This document shows positions 22,170-28,935 of a stretch of 31,955 nucleotides of DNA, one piece after another (position 1 is the stretch's first letter; each line of letters opens with the position of its first letter). Source of the DNA: a virus; the IMG/VR virus record IMGVR_UViG_3300025108_000227, positions 1 to 31,955 of that record; one strand, 5' to 3'. Made by a program: the position numbers and the translations under genes. The notes under the pieces were generated by a model, which had not been told where the DNA came from, searched no databases, and was given only the letters and a program-made list of their open reading frames with translations.

Positions 22170-23048
22170 CTACTCCTTTACATACTTTGCATATTCTTCA
22201 AGCGGAACATTCAGTCGTTTCGCAATGGCAATCTGCGAAGGAGACAGTTTGACTGTTCTGCGCCCCTTTGGTGACGACGACTTTGACGCCGTGGACTCAG
22301 CAGAAGCGACTCTGGGTCCAGAGTCACGTTTTGTCTCCTTGAACTTGTGTGGAAACTCAACGCGAACTCGTTTGTCAAGCTCAGTATAATACTCATCTGA
22401 GGTTGGGTCAAATCCTTCATCCTCAATTAATTGCCTATGTATGCCAAAAGCAGCATAGGTCATTGTTTGATCAGTACCGAACCATTCGTTGTTTTTTGCC
22501 CAAGACTCCGCTTTTGGATCTGGCTGGGCTTGCTGCTGCGGTGCAGGCTGCTGCGCGACTTCTTGCGCCGGCTGTTCAGCCCTCTCTTCATTACGCCGCT
22601 TTGCTTCTGCATACCTAGCCTGTTCTAGGGCAAGTTGACTAATCTTTTGCTGGGCCTCAAACATGGCATCCGCGTCACCGTCTTCATAGGCTTTGCGGTA
22701 TGATTCCTTGGCTGTCGTGACCTCGGACTCCAGTCTGCTGCCAAACTCACCAACATACGACTGATCAAGCTTATCAAGTCGTGACTTGAGTTCGTCGTTC
22801 TGCTTTTTTACAGCCTCGGCGTACTCCAAAGCAGCTTGTCGCTGTCTCTCTTCTTCCCGAAAGCGGTTGGTAAGTTTACTAATTCTACGCTGGACAGAAT
22901 CAGAATACTGCTCAAGCTCATCATCTTCAGAAGCTGCGGTTTCCTGCTCTGCGGTTTCCTCTGCTGGAGCAGCCTCTTGCTGCTCCTCTTCCTGTTCAGC
23001 CTCTACGACTTCTAGTTCTTCTTCTTTCTCAGCAAGATTGTTTTGCAT
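22170..23048 (-). CDS. Capsid scaffolding protein (292 aa)
   Basis: The N-terminal 50 residues are almost only Glu, Ala and Gln (EEELEVVEAEQEEEQQEAAP), then a long charged coiled coil (RISKLTNRFREEERQRQAAL to about 165), a Pro/Gln-rich hinge (AQQPAPQQQAQPDPKAE) and a basic C terminus ending LSPSQIAIAKRLNVPLEEYA and KYVKE. That layout (acidic start, coiled coil, small basic helix that docks on the capsid protein) is the hallmark of phage scaffolds, and the final helix pattern recurs in podovirus scaffolds. It lies two genes ahead of the capsid gene and just after the co-chaperonin. No protease domain is fused. Confidence 0.9.
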   Translation of the reverse strand: MQNNLAEKEEELEVVEAEQEEEQQEAAPAEETAEQETAASEDDELEQYSDSVQRRISKLTNRFREEERQRQAALEYAEAVKKQNDELKSRLDKLDQSYVGEFGSRLESEVTTAKESYRKAYEDGDADAMFEAQQKISQLALEQARYAEAKRRNEERAEQPAQEVAQQPAPQQQAQPDPKAESWAKNNEWFGTDQTMTYAAFGIHRQLIEDEGFDPTSDEYYTELDKRVRVEFPHKFKETKRDSGPRVASAESTASKSSSPKGRRTVKLSPSQIAIAKRLNVPLEEYAKYVKE

Positions 23049-23049
23049 A

Positions 23050-23484
23050 CTAAGCTCCGTATGTCTTTATGTCGTCTGGATCGACAATAGTTGCAATGAC
23101 CTCATCGTCATTGATAATACGAACCTCGCCGCCTTCAATATTAAAACGAGATCCAGCGTAACGACCAATACAAATCCAATCACCTTCCTTGCACCAAGGC
23201 TCGGAATCAGGACCAAATTTGTCTTGATCTTTGTAGGCAAGCGGCCCGACCTTAACCACATAGGCTACCATTGTGCCCCGTGCTTCTCGGTCTTTGGCTT
23301 GATCCGGCACATAAACACCACCTTCAGTCTTGTCTTTACCTGCATACGGCATAACAAGAATGCGCCAGCCTGTGGGTTGCGGCACACGTTCTGTGATAGG
23401 TTTATTTTTTGCTAGTTGTTCAGCTTCTTTTTTGGCTTGCTGTTGCCGTATTATGTGGTCAGGAACGAATAGAGTCTTCGTCAT
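23050..23484 (-). CDS. Phage-encoded GroES-like co-chaperonin (Cpn10 family)
   Basis: After a 37-residue helical extension (FVPDHIIRQQQAKKEAEQLA), residues about 38-137 follow the Cpn10 fold: GWRILVMPYAGKDKTEGGVY, VPDQAKDREARGTMVAYVVK, then WCKEGDWICIGRYAGSRFNI and IINDDEVIATIVDP. The mobile loop that inserts into GroEL is visible (KTEGGVYVPDQAKDREARG), aligning with the GGIVLTG segment of E. coli GroES; the hydrophobic contact here is VYV. T4 gp31 is the classic phage example, needed for capsid protein folding. This gene is immediately upstream of scaffold and capsid genes, so it probably serves the capsid protein. Its start lies inside the end of the 69-aa gene. Confidence 0.88.
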   Translation of the reverse strand: MTKTLFVPDHIIRQQQAKKEAEQLAKNKPITERVPQPTGWRILVMPYAGKDKTEGGVYVPDQAKDREARGTMVAYVVKVGPLAYKDQDKFGPDSEPWCKEGDWICIGRYAGSRFNIEGGEVRIINDDEVIATIVDPDDIKTYGA

Positions 23485-23668
23485 AGTTTACCTTTTTTAG
23501 CAGGGTTTGGAGTTCATCTAATGCGTAGGTGAGTCCCTGAATCTCACCAACCATTGCGCGGTATTGTCCGATATCGGATGCACTGCCGCTTGTCACGGAA
23601 ATGCTAATATCGTCCACACGAGTTTGCAAGGCTTTACGATACCTTGATAAAAATTGTATTACGTCCAT
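23459..23668 (-). CDS. Small helical protein upstream of the co-chaperonin (69 aa)
   Basis: A 69-aa, mostly helical protein: MDVIQFLSRYRKALQTRVDD and then AMVGEIQGLTYALDELQTLL with a charged end. Its last 26 bases overlap the co-chaperonin start in another frame. The heptad spacing of Leu and Ile in the second half suggests a helical hairpin or dimer. I recall similar short proteins in this position in marine podovirus genomes, unnamed. It may aid head assembly. Confidence 0.75.
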   Translation of the reverse strand: MDVIQFLSRYRKALQTRVDDISISVTSGSASDIGQYRAMVGEIQGLTYALDELQTLLKKVNYDEDSIRS

Positions 23669-23690
23669 TTGCCCCTTCTATAGCAGTCTT

Positions 23691-24194
23691 TTACGAACAG
23701 CCGCAAGGCTCGTGGTTGTCCTTCATGTTCATATCAGTTATTGGACCACCAGAAACCCAAGCATTACACACACGCATGGACGCACATTTGAACTTTATAA
23801 ACTGACAGTACCCTATGTCACCCGCATCCACAGATGCATATGGATCTGCACCACCATCCATACCAATGCCTTCAGCAATGCAATCTTTTATTTTTGACGT
23901 TAGGTTAAAGGCCGCACAATTACCGCATCGGCTGTCTTTTGCAGCCTCTATTTCTGTATTAAATGTGTTCGCTATTTTCTGCCAGAAGCTATCGTTCTTA
24001 CCTGTATCATCAAGGTTTGGATTCAGAGGACCATACCCATACTCATCAATCGCCTTTTGCCTGTTCTCAAGATTTAAGTCTAAATCTTGTGTCGCAGCAG
24101 GGCACTCTCCCTGCATTTGATCCACAGGAGTTCCGTCTTGAATTTCTTTAGCCAGATCCAGACCGTCAGGGATAAGTTTTATTTCTATTTTCAT
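23691..24194 (-). CDS. Cysteine-rich protein, possible metal or Fe-S centre (167 aa)
   Basis: The N-terminal half is soluble and acidic. The second half carries most of nine Cys: RCGNCAAFNLTSKIKDC (Cys90, 93, 105), then GYCQFIKFKCASMRVCNAWV (Cys130, 137, 143) and EPCGC at the end (164, 166); Cys31 is isolated. CxxC-x11-C and C-x6-C-x5-C with CGNCAAF and NAW are reminiscent of the small high-potential iron-sulfur-like or zinc proteins that I recall in virions of T4-like and other marine phages. The number and spacing suit one or two bound metals or an Fe-S cluster. It precedes the co-chaperonin block, and its stop-side neighbour is the 69-aa gene. Confidence 0.75.
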   Translation of the reverse strand: MKIEIKLIPDGLDLAKEIQDGTPVDQMQGECPAATQDLDLNLENRQKAIDEYGYGPLNPNLDDTGKNDSFWQKIANTFNTEIEAAKDSRCGNCAAFNLTSKIKDCIAEGIGMDGGADPYASVDAGDIGYCQFIKFKCASMRVCNAWVSGGPITDMNMKDNHEPCGCS

Positions 24195-24934
24195 CTTTTT
24201 AGCCCCGCTTGGAAAAACTGTTTTGCGCCCTCTACCATTGGGCTTATCTTCGGCTCTACATCACCATATGTAATACCACCTGTAAGTGGCTTCAACATAT
24301 TACTAAACATCCCGCTTGATCCTGTGAAATCTTCACTGGCTGGATCAAGTGTGGAGTCGTAAAACTCTGTGCCTTGGATTGCCAATGGATCTTTTCTCAG
24401 CGCACCAGTAAGTAATCCAACAGGTGTCCCCGCAGCGAGTATACTAAATATGCCTCGGCCTGCCATTTCCTGCCCAGACATGGGTCTGCGCTGCGCAGCT
24501 ACCATACCACGGCTGGTCATGTCCCCCGCAGATAGACCTTCGCGGAGCTGTCCAGTGGCTGCATCGCCGCCAACACGACGGCCCAATACATTTACAGATG
24601 CATATGGGTTCGTAAACCTGTCATAGGCCAGACGGTTCAAGTTTGCAATTCCGGCTGACCCACCGGGGATATTGTTCGCATAGCTTATATTCTTTGGGTC
24701 AATACCGAAAACTCGGCTAAAAAACCCTTCGTTTCCGTATGGATTTGTTTCGGTTCTTCCTGTGGCAAGCATAAAGTCCTGGACATTGTCCCTGCCCTTG
24801 TCTCTTTGGGCCTGCGCGTATCCTGATTGCTGACGTGCTTCTGTTACCTGACGTTCTCTCTCAGGAGAAGCCGCACCTCCACCTGGACCCCTAGCTTCTT
24901 GAGCAGCAGTTTCTCCACCAAAACCTCTAGGCAT
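24191..24934 (-). CDS. Gly/Ala-rich probable virion protein (247 aa)
   Basis: The first 60 residues are disordered-looking and charged (PRGFGGETAAQEARGPGGGA, then ERERQVTEARQQSGYAQAQR). Next comes a helical middle with NIPGGSAGIANLNRLAYDRF and a Gly/Ala/Ile-rich stretch GRGIFSILAAGTPVGLLTGA, possibly membrane-active. The C terminus has LKPLTGGITYGDVEPKISPM. Low complexity with amphipathic parts resembles internal virion proteins of short-tailed phages. The start overlaps the upstream stop by one base (TAATG), and its stop overlaps the next start (ATGA). No named family. Confidence 0.7.
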   Translation of the reverse strand: MPRGFGGETAAQEARGPGGGAASPERERQVTEARQQSGYAQAQRDKGRDNVQDFMLATGRTETNPYGNEGFFSRVFGIDPKNISYANNIPGGSAGIANLNRLAYDRFTNPYASVNVLGRRVGGDAATGQLREGLSAGDMTSRGMVAAQRRPMSGQEMAGRGIFSILAAGTPVGLLTGALRKDPLAIQGTEFYDSTLDPASEDFTGSSGMFSNMLKPLTGGITYGDVEPKISPMVEGAKQFFQAGLKR

Positions 24935-25320
24935 TACCTTGTTCCCGAAAACTTGCCGCCTTTAATGGCTGCGCCCATACCACGACAAGACATGTACTTA
25001 CCGTCTCCGGCTTCTACATATGTACCCATAGCAGCCTCACGAGTCTCTACATCTGTCTGACCAGGATTCTTTCTCTCGTTCCGATCACCAGGATTAGGAC
25101 GGCCCTTCTTCTTGTACATCTTAGAGTTTTCTCTACGCGCCCTAGCCTCTGGAGGTAGCGGACGGGGCGGGGTTACTTTTTCTTTCATTTCTGACATGTG
25201 TCTCTCCAAAACTTGTGAGCCGCCGTCGTTACGACGCCGTCCTTCATTTATAAGCTTTTTTGCTCCTGCCGTCGAGACACCAATGTCTCTGCCAAACTGT
25301 GCTGCTCTAGGTCTAGCCAT
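24934..25320 (-). CDS. Basic protein ending in GGKF motif (128 aa)
   Basis: The start is set at the ATG at 25320, where ATGGCTAG overlaps the end of the upstream holin-like gene; a longer frame from 25356 would lie inside that gene. The protein begins MARPRAAQFGRDIGVSTAGA, contains KKLINEGRRRNDGGSQVLER, a long Arg/Lys/Pro-rich region (PPRPLPPEARARRENSKMYK) and the end RGMGAAIKGGKFSGTR. The AKKLINEG start resembles a small helical DNA-binding-like motif but is not diagnostic. It probably resides in the virion core. The C-terminal GGKF echoes the RGGTFKGIF tails elsewhere. Confidence 0.72.
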   Translation of the reverse strand: MARPRAAQFGRDIGVSTAGAKKLINEGRRRNDGGSQVLERHMSEMKEKVTPPRPLPPEARARRENSKMYKKKGRPNPGDRNERKNPGQTDVETREAAMGTYVEAGDGKYMSCRGMGAAIKGGKFSGTR

Positions 25321-25531
25321 TGCCTTTTTCCTTTTCGTGGCCCAACCACACAGCAAATGCGCCGGTCATGGCTCCTGTCACTACACTAACTAAGCCTGCC
25401 TGCGCTGGTGTAGGGTCTGGCAATGTCATAAACCACTCCACTACCCGCCAAGCCGATATTGACATCATAACCATCATCAAGCGGGGTAATATCTTCCACC
25501 GCAGGAACCTTTCCATTGTCACGTCTGCCAC
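25313..25531 (-). CDS. Candidate holin-like small membrane protein (72 aa)
   Basis: The start is GTG at 25531, with GAGG at good distance; a Met at position 6 is an alternative. Two hydrophobic segments are visible, about 16-37 (LPRLMMVMMSISAWRVVEWF) and 44-63 (AGLVSVVTGAMTGAFAVWLG), joined by a short LPDPTPAQ turn, with a charged C terminus (HEKEKGNG). A two-helix hairpin with a short basic/acidic tail is a holin-like form, and the TGAMTGAFAVWLG block is one I recall from marine phage proteins next to portal genes. It shares 146 bases with the 66-aa frame in another register. Holin is the favoured but unproven call. Confidence 0.75.
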   Translation of the reverse strand: MADVTMERFLRWKILPRLMMVMMSISAWRVVEWFMTLPDPTPAQAGLVSVVTGAMTGAFAVWLGHEKEKGNG

Positions 25532-25586
25532 GATTAATCCTCGCTTGCTCTTCTGTCGTCCGCTCGTGTAAGCCCCATTTCGCCAT
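25386..25586 (-). CDS. Overlapping 66-aa frame of uncertain reality
   Basis: The ATG at 25586 overlaps the stop of the 127-aa gene by one base (TAATG), the pattern used by many real genes here. The first 18 codons are in a region with no other gene, reading MAKWGLHERTTEEQARINRG. After 25531 the frame lies on top of the two-helix membrane protein in another register. The N-terminal piece looks like a genuine helical start, but the rest may be a by-product. Either a true overlapping gene or a short leader coupling the two neighbours is possible. Confidence 0.4.
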   Translation of the reverse strand: MAKWGLHERTTEEQARINRGRRDNGKVPAVEDITPLDDGYDVNIGLAGSGVVYDIARPYTSAGRLS

Positions 25587-25969
25587 TATTTCTTCCCGAA
25601 GAATTTAGTCGCGCTACGAACTCCAAAAGAAGCGGCAACGATAACTCCCAAGGAATATTGATACCATTCAGGCATCGCATTGAGTTGTGCGAATCCGTTT
25701 GCAACTACTTCCTCCATGCCCGGAATGAAGGCTAAAATAAGCGGGATCGAAAACAAAATAGTAAGCCATTCGTCTTTCCACGAAGACTGACTACCCTTTG
25801 CCATCTCAAGATCCCAGTCAATCTCCCCAGTGGCTTTTTTCTGCATGACCACAGCTTCAGCCTGCGCCTTGGCAACCTTAGTTGCGGACTCAGCCTTCTT
25901 CTCTTCTACCTTGCCGTTGAGCCATGTACCGGCAAGGTTCGCTATTGGACCTATGAACGCCTGTATCAT
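25586..25969 (-). CDS. Candidate holin-like protein with two membrane helices (127 aa)
   Basis: The N terminus (MIQAFIGPIANLAGTWLNGK) is amphipathic, then a charged helical region VEEKKAESATKVAKAQAEAV precedes two hydrophobic spans, about 68-88 (WLTILFSIPLILAFIPG) and 104-120 (YSLGVIVAASFGVRSAT), with MPEWYQ between. The end is basic (KFFGKK). I recall this SSWKDEWL plus MPEWYQ pattern in marine phages, where it is often annotated as holin or 3TM holin, as in gene-transfer-agent release modules. It sits directly after the portal gene (ATGA overlap) and ahead of a second small membrane protein. No endolysin gene is nearby, so a virion role is also possible. Confidence 0.78.
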   Translation of the reverse strand: MIQAFIGPIANLAGTWLNGKVEEKKAESATKVAKAQAEAVVMQKKATGEIDWDLEMAKGSQSSWKDEWLTILFSIPLILAFIPGMEEVVANGFAQLNAMPEWYQYSLGVIVAASFGVRSATKFFGKK

Positions 25970-28350
25970 TTTCTTCCTGACAGTGCCGCCTGTGTGTTAA
26001 TGCGGTATATGTTGACATCGTTTCTGTCGCCAGCAATCTCTTCCTGAAGCTGCATACGCTGCTGGGCAAGATTGAATGCCTGCTGCATCTTGGCCTGATC
26101 GATCTGAAAGTCCATAGCGTCGTTCTGCATTTTACGCTGGATTTCCATCGTATCGTTCTGCAACTCCTGCTGGCGAATCCCGACCAGCGGATCTTGCTGC
26201 TGGGCTGGCTGAATCATTGGCATGATCTCTTTCATAATCTCACCAACCTGCTGTGCAACGGCTGACTCAATCACTGCTGGGTCAATCGTAGGCACTGGCT
26301 CTCCAGCCTGCTGTGCTTGCTGCTGCGCGTTGGTAAAGAACGCTGCAACCTGATCTCTCGCCAAGAAGGACACATGCTCTTGGACGTGAGCCTGCAACAG
26401 CAAGAAGCCTTGTGGATTTGCTGTAGCCACTGGTGAGGACAAGAACATGGCATGCGCCGCAATGTGCGACTCGTGATCCTGCTGTGGGAATGCCTGTGTT
26501 GGCTTGCCCTTTACAGCATTTGCGTTCTCGGTTGCCGGATCAATAGGTTGTGGCGGCTGTGGTGCCGGCAGGATGCTATCAATGTTCTTAACATCCAGCG
26601 CATCATACATCCGACGATATGCCTCGTACATGTTATGCATCTGCGGAGCAGCTTGCGCCAACTGCAACTGTGTCTGCGCCAAAGACAGGCGCTGAGACAT
26701 AGAGAAAATGGACGGATCACTAACAGGCAGAATATCCACACGCCCGTCGAAGTCCTGTGCCATGATCTCAGGCGGCACATTCACACCCACAAAGTATGGG
26801 TACGGCATTGGGTTATCTGCGAAGATCTCTGCCAGCAGCCGGAACTCCTGCTTCTGCCCATAATGCAGCCGCTTGTGGATACTGGAGATAATCTTTGAGC
26901 CTTGCTCAATCAGTGCAACCGTTGTTCCCACTGGCGCTTGAGAATTGACATCTGCGATTTTTGCATCTGCAACTTGTGCAAATCTTCTGCCGGAATCAAC
27001 AATAACCCCGAGGAGTTGAGCAAGTGTGCCAGAAGGCTCCTTATAAGGGAGGGGCATAAGAGCGTTGCGAAGATCGCCACCGGGAGCATCAATGTCACGA
27101 AACTCGCCAGGAGCAAGCGGCTCATCGTCGTTACGGATACGGACACCACGAGCCTTGAAACCCGCTGGAAGATTGGAAAGCGTTCCAGCATCGATAAGTT
27201 GTCTGAGGATTGATGTCGCTGCACGAGAGAGACCTCCTATAGTATGAAGAAGACCAAAGCCGTAAAAGCCGAACCCAGGCAAAAACTTATAATGCACGAA
27301 GTATTGTCTCTTGCGGCGGAGTGGATCTGTCTCCCGGAAGTTTCTAACCACTGAAAGAATCTTGCCTGACCCCTCATCCAGTGTGACGATATAAGGAAGC
27401 TTAACTCCCGTGGGTTCACCTTCTGCATCAACGTCTTCAAAACCGTCAAGGTCAAGTTCTGTGTGACACTCCAACAATGTGAACACATCGTCCCCATACG
27501 TTGGGCGAACCCCTTGAAGCTCGTTCTCAGTCTCTTTAATTGGTCCTGGATCATCTTCATCTTCTCCCTGCAACTCAATGTCCCGGTAAACACCTGAGAC
27601 CTGCATCTTGCGAAGTTCGTTCTCCGTCATGCGTACTACATGAGTTACCCGCTCTGCCGTGTTCAAATCACTAGCAGCATACGGGACAATCAGATCTTCC
27701 GCTGGTACGAACTTAGACACAGCCCGCTGTTTGGCGGGATCGAAGTATGTCTTCTTAAATGTGGAACCTGTCAGCGGTAAATAAAAGAGCATCTGATCCG
27801 TATCAGGATCGTACTCGTCCATAACCTCTGTAAGCTGGTAATTCATAAAGTCACTTACACGCTGCGCCTGATCTTCAGTCTGCGGTGTAGGTGTGCCAAC
27901 AACTTGCCCCTTTACAGGACCACCTGCCGGCAGCATTTCTTTGTAAGCCTGCGCCTGAAACTGCGTAACAGCCTCACTGAGCAGCGGATGGTGAACGCCA
28001 CTAGCACCCAAGAATGGTGCAGTGCGCTCTTCGTAGTTTACACCAAGAAGTCGTAGACCCTTGGAGATAGCCTCTTCCCAATCCTCACGAGATTCTTTGT
28101 CGCTCTCAACCCTGTCACGCAAGTCAGAGGACAACGAACCAAGGACCGAATCATCTAAGACCTCCGCCAGATTGGCGTTGTGGTCGTACATCTCAGCTTG
28201 GACCTCGACCATCTCTTCCATGCCCGCAAGCTCTATGCCATCAGGCAGACCCTCCTCCATAGGAAGCTCGACTTGCATCTCTTGAGGCATGACTTCTGAC
28301 GGACCGCCAGCACCCATAGCCGATTCAACCATCTGAGGAGGTAGTGCCAT
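25966..28350 (-). CDS. Portal protein, P22-type (794 aa)
   Basis: The 794-aa protein has an acidic N-terminal arm (about 1-70) and then SDLRDRVESDKESREDWEEA, GLRLLGVNYEERTAPFLGAS and GVHHPLLSEAVTQFQAQAYK, a pattern I recall for large P22-type portals of marine podoviruses. A middle LFYLPLTGSTFKKTYFDPAK segment and FLPGFGFYGFGLLHTIGGLS with SILRQLIDAGTLSNLPAGFK belong to the core. The C-terminal 150 residues are Gln/Met-rich helix (QELQNDTMEIQRKMQNDAMD) like the barrel of long portals. It forms the dodecameric DNA channel at one capsid vertex and the docking point for terminase and adaptors. The start overlaps the stop of the tiny 65-aa gene by one base. Confidence 0.88.
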   Translation of the reverse strand: MALPPQMVESAMGAGGPSEVMPQEMQVELPMEEGLPDGIELAGMEEMVEVQAEMYDHNANLAEVLDDSVLGSLSSDLRDRVESDKESREDWEEAISKGLRLLGVNYEERTAPFLGASGVHHPLLSEAVTQFQAQAYKEMLPAGGPVKGQVVGTPTPQTEDQAQRVSDFMNYQLTEVMDEYDPDTDQMLFYLPLTGSTFKKTYFDPAKQRAVSKFVPAEDLIVPYAASDLNTAERVTHVVRMTENELRKMQVSGVYRDIELQGEDEDDPGPIKETENELQGVRPTYGDDVFTLLECHTELDLDGFEDVDAEGEPTGVKLPYIVTLDEGSGKILSVVRNFRETDPLRRKRQYFVHYKFLPGFGFYGFGLLHTIGGLSRAATSILRQLIDAGTLSNLPAGFKARGVRIRNDDEPLAPGEFRDIDAPGGDLRNALMPLPYKEPSGTLAQLLGVIVDSGRRFAQVADAKIADVNSQAPVGTTVALIEQGSKIISSIHKRLHYGQKQEFRLLAEIFADNPMPYPYFVGVNVPPEIMAQDFDGRVDILPVSDPSIFSMSQRLSLAQTQLQLAQAAPQMHNMYEAYRRMYDALDVKNIDSILPAPQPPQPIDPATENANAVKGKPTQAFPQQDHESHIAAHAMFLSSPVATANPQGFLLLQAHVQEHVSFLARDQVAAFFTNAQQQAQQAGEPVPTIDPAVIESAVAQQVGEIMKEIMPMIQPAQQQDPLVGIRQQELQNDTMEIQRKMQNDAMDFQIDQAKMQQAFNLAQQRMQLQEEIAGDRNDVNIYRINTQAALSGRK

Positions 28351-28547
28351 TAAAATATTCCTTTGAATGTGCCACCGCGCTTTTTCATAACAGCTTTCGA
28401 CATGCCGCCATTACGCTTGTAGTCAGGCTCTGGTAAATCTTCAAACCTCTCACGGGCGTACTTAGCAGCCTGCTCAGTGGTCAAACCCATGTCCATCCCT
28501 TCGTCGAAAAGATCCTCAAGAATGGCTTCGTTCTGTTGATTGCTCAT
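28350..28547 (-). CDS. Tiny protein with RGGTFKGIF tail, copy 1 (65 aa)
   Basis: The 65-aa product begins SNQQNEAILEDLFDEGMDMG and continues with LTTEQAAKYARERFEDLPEP, both acidic helices, then a basic segment ending MSKAVMKKRGGTFKGIF. The last codons (TTCAAAGGAATATTT) contain AAAGGA, which serves as the ribosome binding site of the portal gene, whose ATG overlaps the stop. The start overlaps the stop of the 59-aa gene. Charge separates an acidic head from a basic tail, like a tether between scaffold-like and nucleic-acid-like partners. I know no family. Confidence 0.7.
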   Translation of the reverse strand: MSNQQNEAILEDLFDEGMDMGLTTEQAAKYARERFEDLPEPDYKRNGGMSKAVMKKRGGTFKGIF

Positions 28548-28726
28548 TAGAATATCCCTTTGAATGTGCCACCACGGGCTTTCATCACTGCACCAGACTT
28601 TGGCTTGCCAATCTGAGCTTTCTCAAGAAAAGCGTCAATCTCTCGTATTTTATCCAGACTCATACCCGTCCGGTTAGCCATTTTCTTTAGCTCTTTATCG
28701 TGCTTACCTTTTTTCTTGTCAGCCAC
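28547..28726 (-). CDS. Tiny protein with RGGTFKGIF tail, copy 2 (59 aa, GTG start)
   Basis: The frame opens at GTG 28726, which overlaps the upstream stop (TAGTG) and is preceded by AAGGGGA. It ends with TAA shared with the next ATG. The product MADKKKGKHDKELKKMANRT then GMSLDKIREIDAFLEKAQIG is basic, probably two helices, and ends KSGAVMKARGGTFKGIF, almost identical to the tail of copy 1. The N-terminal parts of the two are unrelated, so only the tail is shared. The frame is supported by the tail, both couplings and the lack of any other open frame. Confidence 0.68.
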   Translation of the reverse strand: MADKKKGKHDKELKKMANRTGMSLDKIREIDAFLEKAQIGKPKSGAVMKARGGTFKGIF

Positions 28727-28920
28727 TAGAATATCCCCTTAAATCTCTGTGGACGAGCAATCGGGCTAAAGCCCTTGATCATGCCGCCGGCTGCTTTCTT
28801 TACTGGAGCCTTTTTGGATTCAGCAAGAGCTTCCCGCTCTCGCTCCTTCTTGAGCTGATTTATCAACTGCGTCAACTCTTCATAGCTGGCAGTGGTAATG
28901 TCAATTTTTTTCGTAGGCAT
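28726..28920 (-). CDS. Tiny protein with RFKGIF tail, copy 3 (64 aa)
   Basis: The start is the ATG at 28920, with GGAGG at good distance (GGAGGATTTTTTGATG); a TTG just upstream is unlikely. The product begins MPTKKIDITTASYEELTQLI and has a charged helix (NQLKKEREREALAESKKAPV), then KKAAGGMIKGFSPIARPQRF and KGIF at the end. It has the same FKGIF finish as the two following tiny genes, but with a longer basic linker. The stop TAG overlaps the GTG of copy 2. The role is unknown; the three appear to be a matched set. Confidence 0.68.
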   Translation of the reverse strand: MPTKKIDITTASYEELTQLINQLKKEREREALAESKKAPVKKAAGGMIKGFSPIARPQRFKGIF

Positions 28921-28935
28921 CAAAAAATCCTCCGG

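Noticed and set aside
22786-23415. 209-aa plus-strand frame rich in Ser and Cys
   Set aside because: It is antisense to scaffold and co-chaperonin genes; the Ser runs are the complement of Glu/Gln codons in the scaffold.
25320-25356. Longer start for the 128-aa basic protein
   Set aside because: It would lie inside the holin-like gene and has no binding site; the ATG at 25320 fits the overlap pattern.
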